From: Evansella cellulosilytica DSM 2522
GTDB lineage: Bacteria; Bacillota; Bacilli; Bacillales; Salisediminibacteriaceae
Length of the DNA: 64,000 nt
Assembly: GCF_000177235.2 (NCBI RefSeq)
Contig: NC_014829.1
Location: forward strand, 310,001-374,000
Direction of reading: 5' to 3'
The notes under the pieces are model-generated. The model saw only the letters and a list, made by a program, of their open reading frames with translations, was not told the origin of the DNA and searched no databases. The translations under genes and the position numbers were made by a program. Shown here piece by piece: positions 49,748-59,087 of this stretch. The stretch's first letter is position 1. Each line of letters starts with the position of its first letter.

Positions 49748-51280
49748 ATGTACGTGGTAACTGGTGCTGAAATGCATCAAATAGATCGCCATACCATGAG
49801 AGAAATTGGGTTGAAAGAAGAAGTTTTAATGGAAAACGCCGGTCAAGCATGTTATCAGCATTTGATAAAGTTCATTAGTAAAAAGGAGAATTTGGTTGTT
49901 CTAGTAGGGACAGGGAACAATGGTGGAGATGGATTTGTAATAGGTCGTCTACTAAAGGAAGCTGGCTACAATGTGGACGTGTGGGTAATTCCGCCGGAAC
50001 AAAAAATTCGTGGCACAGCATCCGTTCATAAACGAATTTTTGAACGTTTTGGTTATGAGTGGAAACCATTTGAAACGAATGAGGAATTGTTTCAATCTAA
50101 CCTAAAAAACTATTCGATTGTTATCGACGCCCTCCTAGGGACAGGGGTAAAAGGGAAACCTCGGTCACCTTACCGGGAGATCATTGAAGCTATCAATCAT
50201 TTGCCGGTAAAAAAAATATCAGTTGATATACCGAGTGGTGTCTCGCCAGTGGAAGGGGATAGTGATCCTATAGGAATAAAGGCTGACGAAACGTATACAC
50301 TTCAAGCGCCAAAACTAAGTGCTTACTCGTATCCGACAGCTTCTTTTTATGGGAAGGTACATGTTTTATCCATTGGGATTCCAAAAGTATCCTTTGAACA
50401 TGTAGGGGTGTCACGAAGACTAATCACGGAGGAGCAGGTAAAGAAAACGCTCACCAAGCGGATGCCAGACGCCCATAAAGGTTCAGTGGGAAGAGCATTG
50501 ATCATTGGTGGAGCACTCCAAATGACAGGAGCGCCTGTGTTGACGACTTATGCTTGTCTTCGCTCCGGAGCAGGGTTAGTAACGTTAGCTGTTCCTGATA
50601 GCATTCAGCCAATTGTTTCACAAAAACTAACAGAATCAACCTTTTATCCTTTTAAAAGCAAGAATGGACAAATTGAATCAGGGCAATTAGAAAATGTTGA
50701 TTACTATTCGAATTTCCAAGGCGTCGCGATAGGACCAGGTATGGGGCGAGAGCAAGAACATCAACTCTTCCATGCTTTTAAAAATTATGTTGGACCTCTC
50801 GTTATTGATGCTGATGGGTTATACCATCTATCAAGAGAATTACAGCTTTGGAAAAAAGAACGGAGGAGTGCACCTACGATTATCACTCCTCACCCTGGAG
50901 AAATGGCTAGCTTAACAAAGCTATCTATTCAAGAGGTAGAAGCAAATCGCTTTGACGTCTCAAAACAATTTGCAATGACATATAACATGTATGTCGTGCT
51001 AAAGGGGCCTTTTACAATTATTACGACTCCTGCAGGAGAACAGTGGATAAATGTAACGGGAAATGAGTCGCTTGCAAAAGGTGGATCTGGGGACGTTCTG
51101 ACCGGAATGATATTAGCCTTTCTTCTTCAACACAAAAATATAGCTGCAGCTATTTATAATGCAGTTTATATCCATGGGAAAACAGCAGATATGTTAATAA
51201 AGACGCATGATGTTTGGAGCGTGTTAGCTTCAGATATAGCTAATAATCTGCCAAAGGTGATACTATCTATGCGTAAATAA
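49748..51280 (+). CDS. nnr: bifunctional NAD(P)H-hydrate repair enzyme Nnr
   Basis: 510 aa fusion. The N-terminal YjeF epimerase domain (residues 1-215) has VGTGNNGGDGFVIGRLL and SVDIPSGVSPVEGD. The C-terminal ADP-dependent dehydratase (225-505) has KGSVGRALIIGG, GAPVLTTYACLRSGAGLV, VIDADGLYHL, TPHPGEMASL and GNESLAKGGSGDVLTGMI. Together they repair damaged NADHX and NADPHX. ATG 49748 behind GGGAGG. In the conserved acpS-nnr-ydcC order. No key motif is missing. Confidence 0.96.
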   Translation: MYVVTGAEMHQIDRHTMREIGLKEEVLMENAGQACYQHLIKFISKKENLVVLVGTGNNGGDGFVIGRLLKEAGYNVDVWVIPPEQKIRGTASVHKRIFERFGYEWKPFETNEELFQSNLKNYSIVIDALLGTGVKGKPRSPYREIIEAINHLPVKKISVDIPSGVSPVEGDSDPIGIKADETYTLQAPKLSAYSYPTASFYGKVHVLSIGIPKVSFEHVGVSRRLITEEQVKKTLTKRMPDAHKGSVGRALIIGGALQMTGAPVLTTYACLRSGAGLVTLAVPDSIQPIVSQKLTESTFYPFKSKNGQIESGQLENVDYYSNFQGVAIGPGMGREQEHQLFHAFKNYVGPLVIDADGLYHLSRELQLWKKERRSAPTIITPHPGEMASLTKLSIQEVEANRFDVSKQFAMTYNMYVVLKGPFTIITTPAGEQWINVTGNESLAKGGSGDVLTGMILAFLLQHKNIAAAIYNAVYIHGKTADMLIKTHDVWSVLASDIANNLPKVILSMRK

Positions 51281-51327
51281 AACGTTTGCCTCCCCTGACG
51301 TTGAATTGAGACAGAGGGGTTGAGTAA

Positions 51328-52374
51328 ATGAAAAAAATCATTTCCTTACTCGTAGTAGGAGCAGCGCTTACACTTGTACTTGCTGCGTGTGGAGAGAAAA
51401 CACAAGAAGATGTTATTGCAGATCTTGAAAGTACTTATGATCAATTAACGGGATATAAAGCAGAGGCTGAAATGACACTTCAAACAGGAGAAGAACCACA
51501 GAAATACGATGTAGAGGTTTGGTATAAAGAACCTTCATATTATCGAGTGGCATTAAGTAATGAAGAAAATGATCCAGATCAAATTATTTTAAGAAACGAT
51601 GAAGGAGTTTTTGTTTTAACACCAGCACTAAATAAAAGCTTCAGATTCCAAAGTGATTGGCCTGACAACAATAGTCAAGTGTACTTGTATGAATCTTTAA
51701 TTGATGATATTTTAATGGATCCAGAAAGAACATTTTCTGCAACGGATGAACATTACGTTTTTCAAACAAATACGAATTACTCTAATCAAAACTTAAGCCA
51801 ACAGGAAATCATGTTGAATAAAAGTGACCTTTCACCAGCTTCAGTGAAGATAATGGATGTAGACTTGAAGCCTTTAGTAGAATTAAAGTTTCATAGCTTT
51901 GAGTTAAATACCGAGTTTGGGGATAGTGACTTTGATATGGAACGAAACATGACAAGTGCGCAGCTTGACATGAATGTGCCGACGCTCGGTGAAGGGGAAG
52001 AAGAGGTGATGGCAGAAGAGGAAGCGCTTGATGTACTTTTCCCAATGTATGTGCCTGATGGTACGATGAATTCCTCGATTGAAGAGATTGAAACGGAAAA
52101 CGGTACAAGAGTCGTCCTCACATATGAAGGGGAGCAGCCATTCACACTTGTGCAGCAACGTAGCCGAGTTGTTGAAGCTTCTACGCCGATTAATATGGCT
52201 GAAGGAGAGCCTGTCGACTTAGGCTTTACTTACGGAGCTTTAACGAGAGACGGGGATACACTTTCTGTAACATGGTCTTATGAAGGATCGGATTTCTTCC
52301 TATCCTCACAGCATTTAGAAAAAGAAGATATTGTAGCAGTTGCAAGAAATGTATATGGAACAGAAGAAAAGTAA
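51328..52374 (+). CDS. ydcC: LolA-like lipoprotein YdcC
   Basis: 348 aa. Lipobox LVLAAC (Cys21). The mature part has the LolA/LppX-type half-barrel: DLESTYDQLTGYKAEAEMTLQTGE, VEVWYKEPSYYRVAL, VFVLTPALNKSFRF, then SPASVKIMDVDLKPLVELKF. A C-terminal DUF4367-like module follows an acidic linker near residue 225 (DVLFPMYVPDGTMNSS to TLSVTWSYEG). B. subtilis YdcC (sporulation-linked) occupies the same position between nnr and alr. Extracytoplasmic, membrane-held. GAGGGG precedes ATG 51328. A terminator follows. Confidence 0.9.
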   Translation: MKKIISLLVVGAALTLVLAACGEKTQEDVIADLESTYDQLTGYKAEAEMTLQTGEEPQKYDVEVWYKEPSYYRVALSNEENDPDQIILRNDEGVFVLTPALNKSFRFQSDWPDNNSQVYLYESLIDDILMDPERTFSATDEHYVFQTNTNYSNQNLSQQEIMLNKSDLSPASVKIMDVDLKPLVELKFHSFELNTEFGDSDFDMERNMTSAQLDMNVPTLGEGEEEVMAEEEALDVLFPMYVPDGTMNSSIEEIETENGTRVVLTYEGEQPFTLVQQRSRVVEASTPINMAEGEPVDLGFTYGALTRDGDTLSVTWSYEGSDFFLSSQHLEKEDIVAVARNVYGTEEK

Positions 52375-52388
52375 TATAAAGAAAAAGG

Positions 52389-52426
52389 CAGGCTCAAAGA
52401 TATAACCGATCTTGAGCCTGTTTTTT
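52389..52426 (+). terminator. terminator after ydcC
   Basis: CAGGCTCAA (52389-52397) pairs perfectly with TTGAGCCTG (52412-52420), followed by TTTTTTC. Confidence 0.85.
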
Positions 52427-52568
52427 CAAATACAGAAATGTTGTGCGTTATGGCTATTATACGAGAGACTCATAAGGAAACGATAATAAAATGTTTATTT
52501 GACAGGTGTTGGGAAAGAAATTATAAGATATACTGTATATGTAACGGTCTTATAGGAGGCACCATGTC

Positions 52569-53714
52569 ATGAATTCTACAAATCATTTTTACCGAAATAC
52601 ATGGGTGGAAGTAGATTTAAATGCGATTAGAGAAAATGTAAAAAACTTAAAAAATCACCTTCCTAGTCATGTCCATATTATGGCGGCAGTAAAGGCGAAT
52701 GGTTATGGACACAGTAGTGTTCCTGTTGCGGAAGCTGCATTACAAGCTGGTGCGACGTATTTAGGTGTTGCTTTATTAGATGAAGCGATCGAACTAAGAG
52801 AAAATGGGATTAAAGCGCCGATTTTAGTACTTGGCTATGTTAGTCCAAAGTATGTAAATGTAGCGGCTGAATATGATATACGCTTAACTGTTTTTCAAAG
52901 TGAGTGGGTGGAAGAAGCAGCAAAAGTGCTCGAAGCTGACAACAAGGGAAAAATAGCATGTCATGTAAAAATAGATACAGGAATGGGACGATTAGGTATA
53001 AGAACGAAAGAGGAAGGAAATGCTTTAATTGTTAAGTTAAAAAAATATTCCTTATTTACAATAGAAGGCCTATTTACTCATTATGCTACTGCAGATGAAT
53101 TAGACACCTCTTATTTAGAACTTCAACAGCAGCGGTTTAAAGATATGATTTCGTGGTTTGAAGCAACGTGGGGAGCGGAAGTTCCAATGAAGCATTGTGG
53201 AAATAGTGCGACTGCTCTTCGCTTTTCAAGTGAGTATTATAATTTGGTACGTTACGGAATATCTATGTATGGTCTATCACCATCTGAGGAAATAAAGGAA
53301 CTATTACCTTTCCCACTCAAACAAGCCTTTTCATTATATAGTGAAATAACTCATATTAAAAAGGCTGAAAAAGGTGACGGGATAAGCTATGGCGCAACAT
53401 ATAAATCCCCTGGTGAGGAATGGATAGGTACAATTCCTATTGGATATGCAGATGGTTGGATTAGAGCAAATGCTACTGGAGAAGTATTAGTAAACGGTGA
53501 AAGAGTACCAATCGTCGGACGAATATGTATGGATCAAATGATGGTTGCGTTAAAACAGCCTGTACAAATAGGAACGAAAGTGACGATCATAGGAAAACAA
53601 GGAAATTCCTTTATTACGATAGATGAAGTGGCTAATCGATTAAACACGATTAATTACGAGATTCCTTGTACGATTGGTTCACGTGTTCCTCGTATTATGG
53701 TGGATAAAAAGTAA
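52569..53714 (+). CDS. alr: alanine racemase
   Basis: 381 aa. PLP enzyme making D-Ala for peptidoglycan. The PLP-binding Lys is in MAAVKANGYGHS (about residue 42) and the catalytic Tyr in GISYGATYKS (about 275). KIDTGMGRLGI, MKHCGNSATAL and RICMDQMMVAL are the other family motifs. ATG 52569 is 9 bases from AGGAGG; a nearer ATG (52563) is closed by TGA at once. The position before ndoAI-ndoA-rsbR is the same as alrA (dal) in B. subtilis. Confidence 0.96.
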   Translation: MNSTNHFYRNTWVEVDLNAIRENVKNLKNHLPSHVHIMAAVKANGYGHSSVPVAEAALQAGATYLGVALLDEAIELRENGIKAPILVLGYVSPKYVNVAAEYDIRLTVFQSEWVEEAAKVLEADNKGKIACHVKIDTGMGRLGIRTKEEGNALIVKLKKYSLFTIEGLFTHYATADELDTSYLELQQQRFKDMISWFEATWGAEVPMKHCGNSATALRFSSEYYNLVRYGISMYGLSPSEEIKELLPFPLKQAFSLYSEITHIKKAEKGDGISYGATYKSPGEEWIGTIPIGYADGWIRANATGEVLVNGERVPIVGRICMDQMMVALKQPVQIGTKVTIIGKQGNSFITIDEVANRLNTINYEIPCTIGSRVPRIMVDKK

Positions 53715-53881
53715 AAAAAGCTAGTAGAAATGAGAAAAATATTAAATCTTGCAGGAATTATAAGATTTTTGCCGAAAAGTTTAAAGGTCAGGAAGAAAAG
53801 TCACTTTGCAAACTTGGGTTGTAGGTGATATGATAAATAAGGATTAAAAAATGGGTCGATGCTGCGCTGGAGGTGTTTTTT

Positions 53882-54157
53882 GTGTCTGAAGAGAGCACAA
53901 AAAAAATAATGGTGAGCTTACCACAAGAGCTCGTTAATGAATTAGATGGTTTATTAGAGGGTAATGTTAACCGTAGCGAATTAATACACAAAGCTACGAA
54001 AATGTATCTAAAGGAACATAAAAAACAAATAATTCGTGAAACGATGCAACAAGGCTATATGGAAATGGCAAAAATTAATTTAAACATCGCGACAGAAGCC
54101 TTTCTTGCTGAGGAGGAAGCCGAGCACACGTTGGATCGCTTAGTAAGTGGGGTGTAA
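53882..54157 (+). CDS. ndoAI: antitoxin EndoAI (NdoAI, MazE-type)
   Basis: 91 aa from GTG 53882, preceded by TGGAGG; the family starts MSE-x-S, which fits. A ribbon-helix-helix N-terminus ([31 protein letters not shown]) binds DNA and the C-terminal [24 protein letters not shown] helix occupies the toxin groove. The [12 protein letters not shown] word is shared with B. subtilis YdcD. It neutralises EndoA. The stop is 4 bp before the toxin start. Confidence 0.95.
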   Translation: MSEESTKKIMVSLPQELVNELDGLLEGNVNRSELIHKATKMYLKEHKKQIIRETMQQGYMEMAKINLNIATEAFLAEEEAEHTLDRLVSGV

Positions 54158-54161
54158 AAGT

Positions 54162-54512
54162 TTGATTGTAAAACGTGGGGACGTTTATTTTGCAGACCTT
54201 TCACCCGTGGTTGGATCTGAGCAAGGTGGGATTCGACCAGTATTGATTATCCAAAATGATATTGGAAATCGTTTTAGCCCAACGGTCATTGTCGCAGCAA
54301 TTACAGCACAGATTCAAAAAGCTAAATTGCCGACACACGTTGAAATCAATGCGAAAAAATACGGGTTTGATAGAGACTCCGTTATTTTATTAGAACAGGT
54401 TCGCACGATTGATAAGCAACGATTAACTGACAAAATCACTCATCTAGACGATGACATGATGGTAAAAGTGAATGATGCCTTACGTATAAGTTTAGGTTTG
54501 ATTGACTTTTAG
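54162..54512 (+). CDS. ndoA: endoribonuclease toxin EndoA (NdoA, MazF)
   Basis: 116 aa from TTG 54162 behind GGGGTG, giving the exact B. subtilis length. The sequence is very conserved: [55 protein letters not shown] and [13 protein letters not shown]. Arg and Thr of RPVLIIQND and [10 protein letters not shown] form the active site of MazF, which cuts single-stranded RNA (UACAU in the model species). Co-expressed with its antitoxin and located next to the sigB stress module. Confidence 0.97.
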   Translation: MIVKRGDVYFADLSPVVGSEQGGIRPVLIIQNDIGNRFSPTVIVAAITAQIQKAKLPTHVEINAKKYGFDRDSVILLEQVRTIDKQRLTDKITHLDDDMMVKVNDALRISLGLIDF

Positions 54513-54582
54513 CATCGAAGAGTGAGATGGTTGTCAATGAAAACGGAACATTTTAGTATATTAATAAAAATATAATTTTGAC

Positions 54583-54622
54583 AAAAAAAGTTACTGACAA
54601 TGGACAGTAGCTTTTTTTAGTG
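54583..54622 (+). terminator. terminator after ndoA
   Basis: AAAAAAAGTTACTG (54583-54596) with CAGTAGCTTTTTTT (54605-54618), one mismatch. It separates the toxin-antitoxin operon from rsbR. Bases 54625-54690 hold a half copy of the 91-260 repeat (ATGTTAAACTTTGTTGTT, GTTCGCTTTCCACGGGC). Confidence 0.75.
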
Positions 54623-54829
54623 TAGTCTATGTTAAACTTTGTTGTTTATATTACTTTAGGATGTTCGCTTTCCACGGGCTAATGCTTTTCCGTTAAGTGA
54701 ATATTTTCGTCCTACGAAGAATATATAACAATGTTCAGTGTTTTTCAGTATTGTTGTGGATTCATTGCAATCGATGCTAATCAATGAAATAATATATATA
54801 TTCATAGAGTAAAGTGAGGGAAGACGCGG

Positions 54830-55654
54830 ATGGATGCAAACATACGAGACATTATTTTTCAGTACAAGGATGCAATCATTGACCAATGGTTAGTCGAAAT
54901 TAGAAAGTTTAGAAAAGAAGATTCACTACAAAACATTACTGACACGATGTATGAAAATACGAACCGTGAGTTCGCAGACAAGCTCCTCTCAACTGTCCAA
55001 AATGACAATGGTGAAGAGGAAGTACTCATTTTATTTTCAGAAAGATTAATTCAACTAGGTTGGCCGCTGAATTATATTACGAGAGGCTTACAGGAATTTA
55101 GGAAAATCACAGTTACAACGCTATCGAAGCAAGAAGCAGACTATTATAAGAGCATGGAGTTTTTTCAAGAAATTGAAGATTGGATTGATAGTATTGTCAA
55201 TATACTCGTTAATGAGTATTCAGGCTCATGGGAAAACACCGTTTTTTTACAGAAGATGGCTTTAAAAGAATTGTCTGCACCGTTAATACCTGTTGTTGAC
55301 AAAATAAGTGTGATGCCTTTAATTGGAACAATTGATACAGAAAGAGCAAAATATATTATGGAAAATTTATTGCAAGGAGTAATTGAGCATAGGTCGGAAG
55401 TCGTCTTGATCGACATTACTGGTGTTCCTGTCGTAGATACGATGGTCGCTCATCATATTATTCAAGCATCAGAAGCAGTTCGTCTTGTTGGTGCTACTTG
55501 TATCCTCGTTGGAATAAGACCTGAAATTGCCCAAACGATTGTAAATTTAGGGATTGATTTAAGTAAGTTCCCGACAAAGAGTACGTTAAGAAAGGGAATT
55601 GAAGCGGCTCTTGAAATGACGAGTCGACAAATTGTTGAGATTGAAACAGAGTAG
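54830..55654 (+). CDS. rsbR: RsbR stressosome protein
   Basis: 274 aa. An N-terminal globin-like non-heme domain (residues 1-135) and a C-terminal STAS domain (about 150-265). The STAS core [21 protein letters not shown] contains the two Thr positions phosphorylated by RsbT (Thr171 and Thr205 in B. subtilis). With RsbS it forms the stressosome, which holds RsbT until environmental stress. Preceded by GAGGGAAG before ATG. First gene of the eight-gene sigma-B operon, as in B. subtilis. Confidence 0.95.
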   Translation: MDANIRDIIFQYKDAIIDQWLVEIRKFRKEDSLQNITDTMYENTNREFADKLLSTVQNDNGEEEVLILFSERLIQLGWPLNYITRGLQEFRKITVTTLSKQEADYYKSMEFFQEIEDWIDSIVNILVNEYSGSWENTVFLQKMALKELSAPLIPVVDKISVMPLIGTIDTERAKYIMENLLQGVIEHRSEVVLIDITGVPVVDTMVAHHIIQASEAVRLVGATCILVGIRPEIAQTIVNLGIDLSKFPTKSTLRKGIEAALEMTSRQIVEIETE

Positions 55655-55665
55655 GGGGGTTAGAT

Positions 55666-56022
55666 GTGCGTATCCCAATTTTAAAACTGCATGACTATTT
55701 ACTCATTTCAGTTCAAGTAGAATTGGATGATAAAACAGCACTGCAGTTTCAGGAGGACGTATTAGGGAAAATTCATGAAGTAGGCTCACGTGGCGTAGTA
55801 ATAGATCTTACTTCAGTAGAAATGATAGATTCATTTATTGCTAAAGTTTTAGGCGATGTTGTGGACATGTCTAATTTGATGGGGGCGAAAGTGGTATTAA
55901 CAGGGATCCAACCGGCAGTTGCTATGACTTTAATAGATATGGGGATCATGTTAGAGGATGTACCTACTGCTTTGGACCTTGAACAAGGGTTGGAGAGACT
56001 CCAACTTGAATTGGAGGGGTGA
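55666..56022 (+). CDS. rsbS: RsbS stressosome STAS protein
   Basis: 118 aa, a stand-alone STAS domain. GTG start behind GGGGGG. The phosphorylation site lies in [19 protein letters not shown] (Ser59-equivalent). The [20 protein letters not shown] opening is typical of RsbS. The next gene rsbT begins within its last codons, so the stoichiometry of S and T is set by coupling. Confidence 0.96.
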   Translation: MRIPILKLHDYLLISVQVELDDKTALQFQEDVLGKIHEVGSRGVVIDLTSVEMIDSFIAKVLGDVVDMSNLMGAKVVLTGIQPAVAMTLIDMGIMLEDVPTALDLEQGLERLQLELEG

Positions 56023-56024
56023 CC

Positions 56025-56429
56025 ATGCAAGTCCAAACCCATGTGGATATACAAAGCGAGTGGGGAATAGTTGCTGCTAGACAGGCGGGGAGAAAACTCG
56101 CACGAGAGATCGGGTTTGGTTCCGTCGATCAAGCGAGAATCACAACAGCGATTTCAGAGCTAGCAAGGAACATATATCTATATGCAAAAAAAGGGCAGAT
56201 TCACATCGAAGAAGTGATAGCTTCCAATAATAGAAAAGGAATAAAAGTTATTGCGGTTGATAAAGGACCGGGAATCAAAGATATAAGAAAAGTGATGGAG
56301 GATGGTTACACCACCTCTGGCGGCCTTGGTGCGGGACTTCCGGGAGTAAAACGTTTAATGGATGAATTCTCAATAGATTCGGAGATTAACAATGGGACAA
56401 AGATAACAGCGATCAAGTGGCTTCGATAG
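56025..56429 (+). CDS. rsbT: RsbT serine/threonine kinase
   Basis: 134 aa GHKL kinase. The N-box is in QARITTAISELARNIYLYA and the G1/G2 boxes in VDKGPGIKD and TTSGGLGAGLPGVKRLMDEF. It phosphorylates RsbS/RsbR, is released, and then activates RsbU. ATG 56025 has TTGGAGGGG upstream, so it is preferred over GTG 56019, which would add two residues. Overlaps or abuts rsbS. Confidence 0.96.
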   Translation: MQVQTHVDIQSEWGIVAARQAGRKLAREIGFGSVDQARITTAISELARNIYLYAKKGQIHIEEVIASNNRKGIKVIAVDKGPGIKDIRKVMEDGYTTSGGLGAGLPGVKRLMDEFSIDSEINNGTKITAIKWLR

Positions 56430-56443
56430 GAGGTGTTTGTTCT

Positions 56444-57457
56444 TTGGAGGAGACGAGACTTTCCATGTACCAATCATATAAGGAAATGCTAACTAGCTAT
56501 ATAAAAAGCAAGAGTGAACACGCCTTATATTCGGCGCAGCAATTTAGTAAAGAGATGATGGAAAAAGATATGTCACCAGAAGAAATGGTAAGTCTTCACT
56601 TATCTGTGTTTAAAGAAATTGTTGATGAACTCCCTGAAGAAGTGATAGCTTCATTTGATTTATTACTAGAGGTGATGATAGGTTACGGCTTAGCACATCA
56701 AGAGCATCTTAGCTTAAGAGATCGCCAAAGACAGCTTGATTCCGAGCTGGATGTCGCAGCTAGAATGCAAAAATCATTACTACCGAACGAACAAATTGAA
56801 GTAGATGCAGTTGATTTAGGAGTTGTAAGTGTTCCTGCAGGCAAAATGAGCGGTGACTACTATCATTATTTGTCAGATGAACATGGTAACATAGGCATAG
56901 CTGTCGCGGACGTCATTGGAAAAGGCGTTCCCGCGGCGATGTGTATGTCAATGATCAAATATGCTATGGATAGTTTACCAGAACAACGACTCCAGCCTGC
57001 AGCACTTTTAGAAAATTTAAACCGAGTTGTTGCCCGGAATATTGATAGTGATATGTTCATTACGATGGTGTATGGGACATATGCTCCGAGGGAACACCTT
57101 TTTTATTATGCAAGTGCAGGTCATGAACCAGGCTTTTTTTATGAAGCTGCCACTAACACCTTTGAAGATTTAAAGACGAAGGGCTTAGTGTTAGGAGTTT
57201 CCCCTAAAGTTCATTATAAGGAATTTTCTATCAATATGGAGCCTGGGGACTTTATTGTATTACTTTCCGATGGGGTAACGGAGTGTAGAATTCATGATCA
57301 TTTTTTAGAACGGAGTCAAATTTCAAGCTTGATTGGTAAGTATAAACATTTACCAGCACAAGCAATTGCTGAAAATGTCTTCCGTGAGCTAGAAAAAATA
57401 CAAGACTTTGAGTTAAAGGATGATTTTACACTTTTAATCTTACGAAGAAATGTTTAA
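56444..57457 (+). CDS. rsbU: RsbU PP2C-type phosphatase
   Basis: 337 aa from TTG 56444, 7 bases after AGGAGGTG; upstream codons in frame lie inside rsbT and the RBS. N-terminal RsbT-binding helical domain (1-85, LLEVMIGYGLAHQEHLSL), a linker (DVAARMQKSLLPNEQ), and a PPM phosphatase domain: MSGDYYHY with the metal-binding Asp, VADVIGKGVPAAMCMSMIKYA, YASAGHEPGF and LLSDGVTECR. Dephosphorylates RsbV-P when RsbT is bound, which frees sigma-B. Confidence 0.96.
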   Translation: MEETRLSMYQSYKEMLTSYIKSKSEHALYSAQQFSKEMMEKDMSPEEMVSLHLSVFKEIVDELPEEVIASFDLLLEVMIGYGLAHQEHLSLRDRQRQLDSELDVAARMQKSLLPNEQIEVDAVDLGVVSVPAGKMSGDYYHYLSDEHGNIGIAVADVIGKGVPAAMCMSMIKYAMDSLPEQRLQPAALLENLNRVVARNIDSDMFITMVYGTYAPREHLFYYASAGHEPGFFYEAATNTFEDLKTKGLVLGVSPKVHYKEFSINMEPGDFIVLLSDGVTECRIHDHFLERSQISSLIGKYKHLPAQAIAENVFRELEKIQDFELKDDFTLLILRRNV

Positions 57458-57477
57458 GTTTAATTGAAAACGGGTAA
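57452..57477 (+). promoter_or_regulatory. internal sigma-B promoter before rsbV
   Basis: GTTTAA (57452-57457), 14 bp, GGGTAA (57472-57477). It matches the sigma-B consensus and sits in the rsbU-rsbV gap, as in B. subtilis, giving positive autoregulation of rsbV-rsbW-sigB-rsbX. Confidence 0.92.
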
Positions 57478-57512
57478 TTAAACTTAATGTATTCAATGGT
57501 AGGAGGGGAACT

Positions 57513-57842
57513 ATGAATTTACAAGTTGATGTGAAGGATAAGGGACAAGCTAAAACTGTACATTTAAACGGAGAAGTTGATGTATATACAGCGGACAGTT
57601 TAAAAAAGGTTTTATTACCTTTAGCTGAAAAAAACAATGAAACGATCGTCGTCGATTTATCAAATGTAAATTATATTGATAGCACCGGGTTAGGAATTTT
57701 TATCGGTGCTTTAAAAGCAACAAATAAATCGGGGAGTCAGTTTAAAATAACAGGTGTGAATGCTCGAATTAAGCGTTTATTTAGTATTACGGGGTTAGAT
57801 GAAGTGATCGATATTGACGCTGACCAAAGGGAAGGTGTGTGA
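57513..57842 (+). CDS. rsbV: anti-anti-sigma factor RsbV
   Basis: 109-aa STAS protein. The phosphorylated Ser is in NVNYIDSTGLGIFIGALKA (Ser56-equivalent), followed by the conserved GVNARIKRLFSITGLDEVI. AGGAGGGG before ATG 57513. Unphosphorylated RsbV binds RsbW and releases sigma-B. First gene under the internal sigma-B promoter. Confidence 0.97.
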   Translation: MNLQVDVKDKGQAKTVHLNGEVDVYTADSLKKVLLPLAEKNNETIVVDLSNVNYIDSTGLGIFIGALKATNKSGSQFKITGVNARIKRLFSITGLDEVIDIDADQREGV

Positions 57843-57844
57843 CG

Positions 57845-58336
57845 ATGACTGAAGCAGCTGATAAGATTCAAATGAAAATACCAGCCAAACCTGAATATGT
57901 TGGTGTTGTAAGGTTAACTGTTTCAGGTATAGCAAATAGAATAGGCTGTAGCTATGATGATATTGAAGATATAAAAATCGCTGTTGCCGAGGCTTGTACA
58001 AATGTGGTAGAACACGCATATAAAGATACGGCGAGCGATCCAACCATACTTTTCTCATGTAGTATTTTTGAAGATAGACTTGAACTAGCAATTACAGACC
58101 GTGGTGGTGAAGTAGATGTCAGTAAGTTCCAAAATGGAAAAGGCCCTGTAAATGCTGACCAGCCTGTTGGTGATTTGAAGGAAGGGGGTCTCGGTCTTTT
58201 TCTCATTGAGACATTAATGGATAAGGTTGAAATTTCTAGCACCTCAGGCGTTACAATTGTGATGACAAAGTTTCTTCAAAGAGACGAGGTGGAACTAAAT
58301 GAAGACAGAATCTCAACAGAAGTCCCGAAACAATAA
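57845..58336 (+). CDS. rsbW: anti-sigma factor and kinase RsbW
   Basis: 163 aa. GHKL kinase fold: KIAVAEACTNVVEHAY (N-box), ITDRGGEVD and EGGLGLFLIETLMDKVEI (G-boxes). It binds sigma-B or phosphorylates RsbV. ATG 57845 follows AAGGTG by 7 bases; GTG 57839 would add two residues and overlap the rsbV stop. It overlaps sigB by 38 bp, keeping the anti-sigma and sigma translation coupled. Confidence 0.96.
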   Translation: MTEAADKIQMKIPAKPEYVGVVRLTVSGIANRIGCSYDDIEDIKIAVAEACTNVVEHAYKDTASDPTILFSCSIFEDRLELAITDRGGEVDVSKFQNGKGPVNADQPVGDLKEGGLGLFLIETLMDKVEISSTSGVTIVMTKFLQRDEVELNEDRISTEVPKQ

Positions 58337-59087
58337 AGAACAAGTACTACAATGGATTGCTGAGTATCAAAGTACAGGAAATAAAGAAATCCAAACAAAG
58401 CTTGTTCTCGAATTCGAGAGTCTTGTTCATGCCCTTGCAAGAAAGTTTTCAAGGGGGCAGCGGCATGACGAAGACTTAATCCAAGTTGGGATGATTGGTT
58501 TACTCGCGGCTATCCGCCGTTTTGACCCAACAATCGGGAAGAGCTTTGAGTCTTTTGCTGTTCCAACGATCATCGGTGAAATTAAACGCTTTATTAGAGA
58601 TAAAACATGGAGTGTACACGTTCCTAGGCGAATTAAAGAAATGGGACCGAAAGTGAAAAATGCGGTAGATACACTTACAACACAGTTACAACGCTCACCA
58701 AAGGTGGAGGAGATTGCAGCTCATATTGATGCCTCTGAAGAAGAAGTGCTTGAAACAATGGAAATGGGTAAAAGCTACCAAGCACTTTCAGTAGATCGTT
58801 CCATTGAAGCAGACGATGAAGGTAGTGCAGTAACTTTGTTAGATTTAGTCGGTTCCACTGAGGGTGGTTATGAGAAAACGGATCAGCAGATGCTGTTAGA
58901 GAAAGCTTTCACAGTGTTGTCGGATAGAGAAAAACAAATCTTGCATTTAACCTATTTTGAAAACCTAAGTCAGAAGGATACCGGTGAAAAACTCGGGATA
59001 TCACAAATGCATGTTTCGAGGTTACAAAGAAGAGCATTACAAAAGCTTAGGGAATCGCTAAAGGTTGAGGCGACGGAGTGTCTTTAA
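58299..59087 (+). CDS. sigB: general stress sigma factor sigma-B
   Basis: 262 aa. Region 2 (LVHALARKFSRGQRHDEDLIQVGMIGLLAAIRRFD), region 3 (SVHVPRRIKEMGPKVKNAVD) and region 4 (LSDREKQILHLTYFENLSQKDTGEKLGISQMHVSRLQRRAL) are intact, typical of Bacillus SigB. GAGGTGG 7 bases before ATG 58299, inside the rsbW end. It directs the general stress regulon. The module order rsbR-S-T-U-V-W-sigB-rsbX is complete. Confidence 0.97.
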   Translation: MKTESQQKSRNNKEQVLQWIAEYQSTGNKEIQTKLVLEFESLVHALARKFSRGQRHDEDLIQVGMIGLLAAIRRFDPTIGKSFESFAVPTIIGEIKRFIRDKTWSVHVPRRIKEMGPKVKNAVDTLTTQLQRSPKVEEIAAHIDASEEEVLETMEMGKSYQALSVDRSIEADDEGSAVTLLDLVGSTEGGYEKTDQQMLLEKAFTVLSDREKQILHLTYFENLSQKDTGEKLGISQMHVSRLQRRALQKLRESLKVEATECL

